DNA from: Eulemur rufifrons
Lineage: Eukaryota > Chordata > Mammalia > Primates > Lemuridae
Direction of reading: 5' to 3'
NCBI RefSeq assembly: GCF_041146395.1
Contig: NC_090986.1
Span: forward strand, 42,878,001 to 42,942,000
DNA length: 64,000 nt
Part shown: piece by piece, positions 26,960 to 37,870 of the stretch
Layout: each line of letters opens with the position of its first letter
Numbering within the stretch: the stretch's first letter is position 1
Notes under the pieces: model-generated
What the model was told of the DNA's origin: nothing
Databases searched by the model: none
What the model saw: the letters and a program-made list of their open reading frames with translations, nothing else
Program-made: the position numbers and the translations under genes

Positions 26960-28110
26960 ATCTTAGAGTATAGACAAATTAAGTAAAAATTCACATCTAG
27001 ATGCAGAGCAGTGAAATTGTCAAGCCTTGAGTCTTAAAAGAAAATCTCAAAAGCTTATCTGCAAAGGAGTTTAAGATTGGCAAAGACTGTCAAGCAACAA
27101 CAAATAGCAGAAAGCAATGCAGTAGTCTCTTCAAAGGGCTGAAGTATCCAGAATTCTGTACTCAGCTGAAGTCAGATTCCATAAAGAATGAAATAAATTT
27201 TTCAGACATATATTAACTGAGTTTACCGCCCACACAAATTTGCTGAAATGACTAGTAAAGGATATACTTTTGAAAGCAGAAAAAGAACCCCAAAAGAAAG
27301 GAGAGCTTAGAACTGATTTTAAAACCATAGACAAATATCTGCATAGAAACTTTTAATTAACTCTTGATAGTAAAACACGCACCAAAATTCTAGACTAAAA
27401 TGATAAATAGGAAAGGTGGAAGTATTCATTGGATAGTTACAGCATGTTAAATTCTTGTGTTTTGGGAGGAGAATTAATAGCATGGAATAATTTTAAACTT
27501 TAGAAAAATTTTAAAATCTGGCAATACTAAGTCTTCCCACAATATGGGGAAATGAGCATATTCGTACACCAGTTAGTGTATAAATTAATCCAGCCACCTT
27601 GGAGATTTTGGCAATACTTAGTAAAACTGATGATATGGTACCCTATCATTTTCAGATATATACTATGAAGAAACTTGCTGAAGCATTTGTGACAGTGACC
27701 GGTTTTTTAATAGAAAGTATAAGCAGGGGAAGAATGACTGTTTTTAACCGCTTAATTTTTCATCACAACAAGAATAGATACATAATGGTGGTCCATTTAT
27801 AAAATGAAATACTATACAACAATTAAAATGAAAGCATAGGAATAAATCTCAGATGCAATGTTAAGTAAAAAAATCGCAGAATATGATATTATGTATAGTT
27901 TTTAAGAGAACAAAACCATATAGGTATTGTTCATTGATACATATGTATTGAAAGGACAACATGAATAGGAAGGATGTACACCAGAATACTATGGAAGAAG
28001 GAAACAAAATAGGAAAAAAAATGGGCTTTCAGCTCTTTCTGTGATATTTTACTTTTTTAATGATCTGAAGGAAATGCTACAAAATGTTAAGATTCTTTTA
28101 AATTTTTTGG
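26960..28110 (+). mobile_element. L1M-type LINE-1 3' remnant, sense
   Basis: Contains 'tcttaaaagaaaatctc', 'ctgaagtatccagaattctg', 'ggatatacttttgaaagcag', then 'ccaccttggagattttggcaat' and 'aaatgaaatactatacaaca'. This is the order of the ORF2 end and 3' region of old mammalian-wide L1s. No coding capacity remains; it has internal gaps relative to the family as I recall it. Confidence 0.7.
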
Positions 28111-29812
28111 GAGAATAAGTAAATGGCCATTATACTTATGATTGGAATTTCTTAAAAAATGACTTGATGTAAAAGAGGTGCTGTAAATAACTAGTATTTA
28201 TGAGCAAGGTAATGAGACCAAGTACCGGATCCTATGTTCTATGGCTCTTCATATTTTCTTTTATGCCAAGGATGCTTGGATATGAAAGATAATGGGAAAA
28301 AGTGATTTTTAAGATTTGGGGATTTCTCCTTTCTAGAAGGAGGAAAAGGAATAAAAATACTGATGAATTGGTTTGGTGCCTCTGACATCTTATTTAATTG
28401 ATAGTGTAAATGTGGTGGGCACATAGGAAGTGTCTCTGCTCTTGTAGCAGGTGAACTTGGTTGTGTTGTAGTGAGACATCCAGCCTCCCAGGTCCTCAGC
28501 ATAGCCTCAGGGACAGCAAATGCTGAGTGCTGCGGTAACTTGGCAGCTTTGGTCAAGGAAATCAGGCTGGGTGATGTTCAGAATGCAGAATATTAGAGCA
28601 GCATAAATGTTCACTGGTTTTTATCAATAAAAATTCTGTTTTTCTTTAGTATTATACTATTTTTTAAAAAAATCAAACCCTTGTATTTGTACCACACAAT
28701 TTACCAGATAATTTGCCTGGGAAAGCCCAAGACCTCATCCTCAGTCATAGTTCTGTCTTCTTCCGAAACTGTCTCTTCTCCCAAAGCCAAGACTGGCTTT
28801 CATTAAGAAGTTAGTATAAACCCAGTTTAAAGTTAGGAAAGCAAAAAGGACCAGAGTGTACCCTCCTATGTTCTCTCCCAGTGTGAGTGTATATTATAGC
28901 AGTGTTCTCAAAACACTTTTTCACCTGTCTTGTCTTGAGACAAAATTATAACTTTGACCTTGTTCTTCAAGAGTCATTTCTGGAGACAGTTCCACCTGCC
29001 CTTCATGGCGCTCCTTCTCTGAACAGCTCAGAGGCTTGAGTCCCTGGGCCTAGGGAGGGGTCTGACCAGACAAGCCCTAATGCAACGGTCGTACCTGAAG
29101 CCCAAGAAAGTCGTAACTGTATTTCTAGATGGTGGGGATCACACTGGTCTTCTCAAAGACTAAATAATTTATCAAGGGAGAAGGAGTGTTAGCAAAGGAC
29201 AAAAATAGCATCTCTTTAACAAAAAGCCCCAAAGCATAGAGAATACGTGTTTCGATGGATTGATGGAAAACAATGGAATTGTCCTTTCTTATAAAAGCAT
29301 ACCAAACACAGAAATGCTGTTGAAAATACCTCCAGTTTTACAGAGTAAATTTTTCTCTTTGGAGTTTGCTTAAAATGAGGACGTGAACAAACATATCCTT
29401 CAAGTGAGATTGGAACAGAGGAAAAAAATGTAGCAATACTTGTTTCTGTGGCTCAAAGATATTTTTGAATAGTTAGAGTATTTACCCCAGGATAGGACAA
29501 TCCCAAGAAATGCACTAGAAAGTGAATAGTCAGCACTTACTTTTACCCTAAAAAGAAATTTATATTTCATGATTTTAACACAGTAGACCCTGGCATTCAC
29601 CAGTACAACATCTACGATATCTGTTTTTCACAAGGGTCCCCGGAAGTCGGTTATGTAGAGCTTATATTTTGTTAAATTACAAATTAGAAGTCAGTTGATG
29701 AATGAGCCTCCACGGCTACGGTTCTCATCTCAGTGGTGCTTTGTGTTCTCTGCCTATGACCCACATAGTAACTCCTGTTATTGGCTTTAACTCGTGTTAA
29801 AGGCTTCTGTGT

Positions 29813-29838
29813 GGGGGGGGGGGTGTGTGTGGGTGTGT
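29813..29838. repeat. G11 homopolymer followed by GT-rich tract
   Basis: Eleven consecutive G (29813..29823) run into TGTGTGTGGGTGTGT. A simple low-complexity tract; length is probably variable or hard to sequence. Confidence 0.9.
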
Positions 29839-29934
29839 ACATGTTAAACAAGAAAGAAAACTTTCATGATTTTTTTAAAAACTGTGATTTGAGGATTTGT
29901 ACAAGAAACATATAATCCTTGGTGAAAATGCATC

Positions 29935-30065
29935 ATAGGTGTAGGGACGAGTGTGTCCATCCCTGATGACAAAGGAGGAGAGAATTTTAAGAAGAAGTCA
30001 GAAGTAAAAATGAAGAGGGATCACCAAGTCCTTAAAGCTACAGAGAGGTCCAATAGCATGTATAA
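29935..30065 (-). mobile_element. L2 fragment, antisense (related to the piece at 32.26 kb)
   Basis: 'aggaggagagaattttaagaag...agggatcacc...ctacagagaggtccaatagcat' aligns by eye with 32258..32344, which reads the same with scattered changes. Both match the reverse complement of an L2 ORF2 segment. Confidence 0.5.
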
Positions 30066-31559
30066 GTAATTCACAAATTTGAATATTTTTGATGGTCTTA
30101 GACCATATCTTATGCACCAGAAAACACAGAGCAAAAAGACCAACTAAGATAAATAAGAAAAGTGAATAAAAAGGCCATAGATTAATGGCTAAAATCATCT
30201 TCTCTGTGCATTACAGATGAAAATGAGTTTGGTGATCTCATTATTTCCCATATGTCTTACCACGAAATTACTTTATTATTATTTTAAATGTCTGCCTAAA
30301 GTGGATTCGGTTTTGAATAAATCAATTTGAGCTGATTGGCTTGGGTTTGGAGCAGTTATAATGAATTGACAAAAAGGAAAGGTAATGGGGGAATAGCGGT
30401 GTGGTGATGTCTCAGAGGGGCTCTAGACTGTAGGGCTGTTGGCTGACTCCAGAGATTTATGTAGGGTTACCAAGCACAGTGGAAAAGCCTACTTGTTAAT
30501 GGAATATTCCATGAGTTTTTTTTGAATCATGAGAGGCTTTTGTGCTCTAAGGCATATTTGCAGGGAACACAAGACAACTGTAAATCTGTGTTCATTTTCT
30601 TTTTACAAATAGGACAAATAGTTTTAGTCATGATTCTTTAGAAAAATGAAACCCTAGAAGCTGTCATGATAATTTCAACAAACGTGAATTTTTAAAGTAA
30701 TATTTTAAATGATAAAATGCCTTCATTGCCATCTCCAGTGATAGAAATGAGAGTTATGTGAAAGTATTTAAAATGATTTCCTGAAAGGAAAGAAAAGCCT
30801 GTGAAAGGGAATCTAGCTGAAAAGTAAATAAATGTCATGAACATTTTCACTCCTGTGTCATCCCAAACCAAAAAGTATAATCTAAGATTTTATGGAGTAA
30901 TAGAAATTTAATGATTTGGACTTTTCTCCTACAAATGTTAATTTTAAAATGTAAGTCAGAATGTAATTTTTTTAATAAAATGTGAAATGGACACTTTTGT
31001 CATTTTATCTCAGAATCTCTTGCCAGCTGGGAGCTATTGTGACTATTTTAAGTAGAGATCTGCATTTATTACCATCATCTTCATCAGTAAATATTGCATT
31101 TTACTGCGTATAGGAGAGTATATTTGACATGGTCACTCCCCTCGAGGAGTTAAGCATATGCTTAACTATAATTCAAAATAGAAAGTGTCATGAAAATGTA
31201 TGAATACAAAGTATGGATATTTTTTAAAAAGAAGAAGTTGCGTTTCATTAGCAAATGAAAGGAAGGTTCATGAAGAAGGTATCATTCTGTAGGAAGGGTG
31301 GATTTTTGTTGGCCAAATGGTGAGTGGAAAGGAATAGCCAGACGGAGCTGGGTTAAGGGGCTTTGGAAATAAGGCTGATCAGAGTTCTTAGTGAAAAATG
31401 AGCTGTAGAATGGTTGTGGAGGTGCTGCTGAACCTCATTTGTTAGGTGGTGGGAAAAAGTCAAGGATTTCAAAATAAGGAATGTCTTAAGGAAACTCTTG
31501 CGTTCATTCAGTTACTAGAGAAATGCTACACGGGATGAAAGTGTGTAACAGGACTTTGA

Positions 31560-32064
31560 GAAGGTTTGGTGAGAAGCAGTAGGAAAAGAAAGAAAGGAGC
31601 TCCAAAAAAAAAAAAAAAAATGTGGGGTAAAAGCAAGAGCAATTAGGCAATTGAATGAGGGGATAAATGAGAGTTTGGAACCTGGGTGACCAGGAGAATG
31701 ATGGGTCTGTCAGTCGAAACTCAAGTACCAGGAGGAAGGGTAGGACTTGTGTTTGAAATGATTTTTGAACATGCAGGTGAGGTAGTCAATATGATGCTGG
31801 AAGTATGAAACTGATGTTTAAGGAGAGGTTAGAGCTGGGAACATGGATTTGATATTCATCCCCTCTGCGACAGTAATTGAAATTGGGGAGATTGTGGAAT
31901 TCTGTGGAATTGCTGAGAAACTCACCAATGAAGAGCAGGAAGAAAGGGTAGGAAGTGAAACCTGGGGTAGAAACTAACGTTTGGGGTATGCAGAAAGAGG
32001 AGACAAAGGAGAAGATAGAAGGATAGGTAATCAGAGAAAAGAACCCAAACGAATAGTGTTATCA
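31560..32064 (-). mobile_element. L2 LINE remnant, antisense, part 1 (interrupted by a hAT element)
   Basis: Purine-rich text with 'aagaggagacaaaggagaag' and 'aactaacgtttggggtatg' fits the reverse-complement L2 ORF2 region. It stops where the hAT element begins and resumes after it. A poly-A run of 17 lies at about 31604..31620. The assignment of the first half is uncertain. Confidence 0.5.
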
Positions 32065-32253
32065 CAGAGTCAGCAAATGTTTCTCTGGCCAGATAGTATT
32101 TTATGACAAGACATATGGTTTCTGTGACAACGACTCAATCCTGCTGTTACAGCGCTAGAGAAGTCAGATGTAAAATAAATGAGCATGGCTGAATAAAACT
32201 TTATTTACAACAGCAGGGGGCAAGGCCCACAGGCCGTAGTTTTCCTGTCCCTG
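32065..32253. mobile_element. Short hAT-type non-autonomous DNA transposon
   Basis: Begins 'cagagtcagcaaatgtttctctggccagatagta' in pieces that I recognise and ends 'aataaaactttatttacaa', 'caggccgtagttttcctgtccctg'. This is the common mammalian repeat whose ends read CAG...CAAA and TTTGCCGACCCCTG. Family name not assigned; about 190 bp, no transposase. Confidence 0.7.
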
Positions 32254-32255
32254 GA

Positions 32256-32370
32256 GCCAAGGGAGGAGAGAGTTTTAAGAAGCAGCTGGAAGTGAAGAGG
32301 GGTCACCAACAGTCTTGAAAGCTGTGGAGAGGTCTAACAGCATTCTGAGATGTGGACCTTGCACTAGGGA
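32256..32370 (-). mobile_element. L2 LINE remnant, antisense, part 2
   Basis: 'gagccaagggaggagagagttttaag' (split here) and 'ctgtggagaggtctaacagcat' continue the L2 broken by the hAT insertion. Confidence 0.5.
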
Positions 32371-32969
32371 ATTACAAGAACGTTATGAGGTTATTTTTTA
32401 ATATAATGGTAGCAGAAGCCATTACACTGTCAAGTATACTGATAGGAATTGGGGAAAACGTGAATAAATTGCATAGTATATCTACACAGTACCAATATCA
32501 CAAGATTTACATAGTTGATTGAATTTTTAAATCTTCATTTGGGGTTCTAAGGACAATCACAGTTGCTGTTCCCCTGAAGAGACAGTCTCATTAGCTGTAG
32601 CAAAAGTAAAGGAAGCAAGAAACAGGGAATAGTCGAAACATGAGTGGAGTGGGACCTGGAGGGTTGATTCTAACCTGGGAGTTCACCATCCTTGGAGTGA
32701 AGCTCTATTTACTTGTGAACGTCTCTCTCACCATGTGTCCTGATACGCTAGCAAAATAAGCCATATATTTACAGAACTCATATTCTGTAACCAAATGAAG
32801 TCAGAAGATCAGCTGGGCAAATGTATTACGAAGGGGCATGCTTTATAGCCCTTCATGTCATAAAGCCCTGAGTTTTAATTGACTGTGTGCAGCCAGCATG
32901 ACGTGTGCAAAGAGAAAAGAGCTAGTGCAGTTTTTAGATGATATTAATATTAATGTCACTTATTCCCAT

Positions 32970-33625
32970 CAGTGTGTCTCCAGCTGGATCTCCCTGTGCT
33001 CCAGGCTCATATAGCCAGGGGGATCCTTATCAAGTGGCGTAATTCAGATCGTGTCTTCCTTCTGCTCAGTGCCCTGCAATGGCTTCCTTTCTCACCCACA
33101 GCAAAACTCAGAATTCTGACAGCGGCCTCCAAGGCCTTCACACTCTGCATGCCCTCCTCTGTCTCTCCTCTCTCTGTCCTCATCCACTTCTTCCTCCCTT
33201 CGTTGGCTCCAGCTGCAGGTCCTCAGGAACTTAAAACACGCTCCTGCCTCACAACCTTCACACCTCTTGTTGCTCTGCCTGGAATGCCCTGGCTCCCCCC
33301 AAACTGAAAAACCTACCTCCTACTCAACTCCTCAGGCCCTTGCTCAGGTATCATCTTTTCTATGAGGCCTTTCCTGGCCACCAGCTCAAAAATTGTCCAC
33401 CTGCCTCTCAGCAGCCCCATCCACCTTTCCTGCTTCATTTTTCTGTGTGGCACTTATTGCCTGCCATAGTGTGTCCTCTCTTACTTGTTTGTTATCTGTC
33501 TCCCTCCAGTGTGAAAGCCGGAATTTTAATCTGCCTCGTTCATTGCTCTTTCTCCAGCACCCAGAAGAGTACTTGGTACCTCGAATGTGTCCGATAAATA
33601 TCTGTTGATTGGGTATATAAATGAA
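32970..33625 (+). mobile_element. L2 LINE 3' part, sense
   Basis: Well preserved and in order: 'tgccctgcaatggcttcc', 'ccaaggccttcacactctgc', 'gttgctctgcctggaatgcc', 'atgaggcctttcctggccacc', 'gtttgttatctgtctccctcc' and the terminus 'ataaatatctgttgattg'. A 111-codon frame over its start is left over from the element, not a host gene. Confidence 0.85.
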
Positions 33626-33825
33626 TGTCAGGGTCAAGAGAAATAGTAGTTTCATGTATTATCCAATATGCGTTCTGCCTCTGAAATGGTATTTTCAGTT
33701 TAGGTGCATATAAAGAGAAAACTAATTTGAATAGTCCAGGAGACGGTGAGAGATTTAGAAGGAGAGTTCTGTAAAGCGTTGGTTGAAGAAGGAGTGAGTT
33801 TATTGTCAGGGTAAAATGGAATGAG

Positions 33826-34012
33826 GATTGACTACTAAGTGCCGGGCCGGGGACTAAATGCTTTGCATATATTTATCTCCTTGATGCACAGCAGCAGTGG
33901 CAGAGGAAGAAACTGAGGAATAGCAGCATGAAGTTCATTGGCCAAGGTCAGATGGTTGTAAGTGACAGGGCCAGAAGTCACCTCATGTCTCTGAAGTCAA
34001 AGCCGAGTTTTT
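33826..34012 (-). repeat. MIR element, antisense
   Basis: 'ctaagtgccgggccgggg', 'tttgcatatatttatctcc', 'aagaaactgaggaatag' and 'ggccaaggtcagatgg' are the reverse-complement MIR core. Confidence 0.75.
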
Positions 34013-34079
34013 ATCCTAATGAAGCTCTGTGACCTTCCTTTTTGGAACAGTTCCTCATAGAATGTGTTGGGGGAGGACT

Positions 34080-34440
34080 CTTCTCCCCACTGATACTGTG
34101 AATTTCCCCCCACACGTTCTCCCTCCCTGCATATTCCTTCCCAAACGTTCATTTTCCCTTTTCCCCTTCCCCCCCTAATCCCTCACTGCCCTCTTTTCTA
34201 TGATAAAGCAGCAGCTCTCCTGGAAGCCAGTGTTTCTCTAACTGGGACATGTTTCCGCCTTGGCAGGGCGAACAATTAGGGCATCTGCAGGTAGCAGGCA
34301 GCCTGTCAGTGGCTGAGGGAGGGACAAAAGAAAGCCCATCAGCCATGTGGGCCCTGCACGCGCAGCTGCCCCGTCCCCTCCATCTGCGGGTGCCCCTCTC
34401 CCCTGCAGCCCCGATGAGTGAGTGACGTGCAGGGATTCAG
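34080..34440. other. GC-richer unique block with CpG-bearing core
   Basis: Against an AT-rich background this block is C-rich, and around 34350..34430 it has several CpGs ('ctgcacgcgcagctgcc'). It lacks the density expected of a CpG island, and I see no exon-like frame with splice sites. It could be an old regulatory element or just a GC-rich remnant. Confidence 0.35.
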
Positions 34441-35088
34441 CATCTCCTCCTGGGATTCATTCCTGTTAGGAAATGTTAGTACGTTTTCATGTGTGTTCAT
34501 AGATTGTTGTGTTGTACACATTTTATATGGGGGCTTACGGGGAAATGTCCTTTCCTTTATGAATAGGCAGATTGGGCAGATTTATTTCAGGAGAAGTTAG
34601 AAGAGTGCTTAATGTTTTGACAGCACCCAGGCTGGGGTGAGGGGAGGTGAGAATGGACATTAGTGTGTCTGGGTCTATCCACGATTACATGGGAGGAGAA
34701 AAAAAGCCAAGTTTAAATGCCTGATGTCAGTTGAAGAGAGTCAAACATTAAATACAGCTTTGGGTGGCCACATTCCAGGGAGAACCCACCCATATGAGCC
34801 TCCTATCAAGTATGAGCTTGAGAGAAAGGGTGGAAAAACTTCGCTCACCACAACCAGATGGCCCCTTAGGGGAGACGAACCCTGCCTGAGCAACACTGAA
34901 GGATCAGAGATGATGCCTTCAAAGTCAGAACACCTGTAAATGTCTTTGAAATATTTTGAATTGAAAAGTAAATAATGTATTAATCGAATGCAGTATGTAG
35001 CTTTTATTTTCCTTTTTTATATTAATATCACACTTAAATTTATGTCACTAAAAGCAAGTTTGGCTCTTGGGGGAAGAGAGGAGAATGT

Positions 35089-35484
35089 TGTTAAAAGACA
35101 AAATTGCAACAAATCTAATTTTGTAGATCTTAATTGGCTTTAATTTGCAATGCTAGAATGGAGCAGCAGGCTGGACCAAAAACGGTTCAGAGTGCGCTGT
35201 CTCGCTACAGGTGCAGGTTGTATTTATAGACAGAGGAAAGGAAGTGACATCCAGAAAACGGAAGTGAGTTATCAGCTCGATTGGTTAAAGGGGCGTTTGT
35301 CTTAATTGAGCCTGGTTTGAACAGTTGGCTGTCTGTGATCGGCCGTGACTCACCTGCTTGTTACAAGAGTAGGTTGCAGTCTGTTTACACATCAAGGTAG
35401 GTTAGGGTTCACCACACGCAGAGAAAACTTTAGGCCAAAATATGTGTGGAGGCAGCTTTAGGTCAAATTTAATTCATTTTAACA
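35089..35484 (-). mobile_element. Solo LTR of an old endogenous retrovirus, antisense
   Basis: Read on the minus strand, the block opens with TGTTAAAATG, carries a TATA box (complement of 35221..35230), then an ATTAAA polyadenylation signal (complement of 35139..35144) about 80 bp further, and ends ..TTTTAACA. TG...CA ends plus TATA and poly-A signals in that order are diagnostic of an LTR. About 395 bp; no internal viral genes remain. Flanking bases GAATG and GAGTG may be a mutated 5-bp duplication, offset by one base. The family was not recognised by name. Confidence 0.65.
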
Positions 35485-35566
35485 GAGTGACAGGCTGATT
35501 GTAATTGTAGTGACAGTTTGTCCACATCATTGCTAGGAAATCTCTGGAAGGAGCTGGGAATCAGTG

Positions 35567-36055
35567 GTGTATTGATGCCTAACAAATCACCTCCAAAGTT
35601 GGTAAGTTAAAATAGCACCTATTTTATTTGCTCACAATTCTGTGGGTTAAAAATTTGGGATTGGTTTAGCCAGGTAGTTTTCATGTCAGTCTCACCTGGG
35701 GTCACTTAGATGGCTATGGTCATCCGGGTACTGGAATGTGGCTGGTCAGTCTAAAATGGCACACTTATGTGTCCAGCAGTTGGGATCGGGGACTGCCAGC
35801 GGAGCAGCATGTCTCTTAAGATCTCCTGAGCTTCTTTGCATGGTGACTAGGTTCTGAAAACAGCAAGAGAGGAGGGAAACACAACGTGCAGGTGCTTTTC
35901 AAGCCTCTACTTTAGTCACGTTTGCTGATGTCCGATTGACCCACGACAAGTCATGTCATCAAACCCAGAGTCATTGTGAGAAGTGGCCACACAAGCTCAC
36001 GGATACAGGGACACGTGATTTATTGGGGGGATCTTTATAGCAAAAATCTACCATA
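35567..36055 (+). mobile_element. MLT1-like MaLR (ERVL) solo LTR, sense
   Basis: Starts 'gtattgatgcctaacaaatcacc', then 'ttgctcacaattctgtgggtt', a middle part with 'gtcatgtcatcaaaccc', and ends 'gggggatctttatagcaaaaatctaccata'. The order and wording match the MLT1 group of mammalian LTR retrotransposons. Only the LTR is present. It sits 82 bp from the other LTR. Confidence 0.75.
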
Positions 36056-37653
36056 GATCAAAACTCACAGTATTCCAGAACACCTCCAACTCAGAGGAAT
36101 GGCATCTCCCCAGCAGTGCGCTGGATTACTTAAGTGTCTGATCCCTTTTTCATTTAAAAGGAATAAAATCTCAAGTGTAAATTCTTTTCATATGTTTATA
36201 GATCATTTCCTGCTCTCTTATTTAGAAAAGTGGATCGTTTTGGGTTCTGGTGTCCAGATACTTTTCTTTTGTCTCCAACTGGGCACCTAGAAAATCAGTC
36301 CTTCCTAAATAGGCTGAGAAGCTGAAAGACTAATGGAGGTTAACTAGGGTAGTTGTCCCTGTTCCACATTTAATAAAAATAGAGTGGAATTATGCAAGTA
36401 TGTAGATAAGCTAATCATCTGACCTAATCAGCAATGCAGATTTTAAAAAGCCTTTCTAATTACTTCCTCAGCTTGGCTGAAGGTATGGGTAAAAAGAGTT
36501 TCCCAGCACGATGGTAGCAGATGTGTTTCATAATATTTATTGAAAATATTGGAAAGAAATCCTCAATTATGATGCTCCTGAAAAGCACATCAAAAAGATA
36601 TCATATTTAACATATTTTAAACTTTCATTAAGATGTAAACATAACATAATTTAGATGATCATGTGACGATTCTCACACGAGTTATTTGGAATCTTTCGTA
36701 CAATTGGGCTTTAACTTTCAGAGCCAGGTTGCTTGTTGGTATCTTCCTTGAGTTGCATTACTTACCTGTGAGAGCTCTAGTTGTCTTGGACAAAATGGGA
36801 CCACCAGAATATTCTCTTGCCTTTGGCTATTTGCTAATTTGGTATCTTGGCAAAGGCATCTTAGTGCATGATGTTTCGACAACTTTAAATGTTAAATTGT
36901 TGACATTTACAGGCGTATGTAACACCACACAATATGTGATTTGGAAGCCTAGATAGATCTGATATTCATTTTCTTGGCTGGCTTTAAATAGTTATGAATG
37001 GCTGTTAAATGACTCATTCTAGATCATGATTGCCCAAAAAGAAACTATCTATGAATTCCTGACTGAAATGCCTGGCTCATCCCTGAGTCCTGTGCTATGT
37101 GAATGCCGGTTGTTCATCTTTACCTTCCATTCTGTGAGTTGCTCAATATCTTTCCAGTACATTCTTTTTAATATAAGTTAGCCTGAGCCAATTTCTGTTG
37201 CCTACAGCCAAAACAAATGATAGGATGCCTTCAGGTACGATTGGAGTGACTGAATAGTTAAGCTGTCTGTTATCAGATGGTGGTGGAACTGGTTGCTTTG
37301 CCCTACAAAGAGTTTCTCCAACATCCCTCTTCTAGGGAATCTTCTCTAGAGATCAGTTGGAAAATAAGGTCTTTTTTCCCCCAGTGTGTGGTACAAAGAA
37401 AACATTCAAAAGCTCTTAATGAATATTACTGAATAATTCCTGGCATTTGAGGAAGTGAATGCCGTATTTGAGAAAATTGAATGCAGAATCACATGATAGT
37501 GAATTGTTTTATTTGAGGAGATGGTCAGAAAATATGGATAATCCGGTGTATGACAGTTGCTTTGTTAGTGATGATGAAACTAGGATATAGTTATGTCATT
37601 GAAAGTCATAAAGTGTAATACTTTTAAATTTTCAAATTCTTCAATCTTTAGAT

Positions 37654-37870
37654 CAGCTTCTCAACCTAGGTACTATTGACATTTAAGAGTGATTAATTCT
37701 TTGTCCTGTGTATTGTAGGATCCTAACAGCATCCTTGGCCTCTGCCAACTAGACACCAGTAGCATCCTTCCTTCCCACCTCCACCGCCCCCTGTTGCAGC
37801 AAATCATAATGTCTCCAGGTATTGCTAAGTATTCTTGGGGGGCAAATTTGCCCTCAGTTGAGGACCACTG
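37654..37870 (-). mobile_element. MER20 hAT-Charlie DNA transposon, antisense
   Basis: Runs from 'cagcttctcaacctaggtac' to 'gccctcagttgaggaccactg', with 'attgtaggatcctaacagcat', 'cctctgccaactagacacc' and 'aatgtctccaggtattgc' between. Flanking 8-mers CTTTAGAT and TTACAGAT are a plausible decayed duplication. Essentially full length (about 217 bp). Confidence 0.88.

Noticed and set aside
32972..33307. 111-codon open frame, proline/serine-rich, on the + strand
   Set aside because: Coincides with the sense L2 3' part.
36663..36956. 97-codon frame on the + strand
   Set aside because: No family recognised and no supporting signals; treated as chance.
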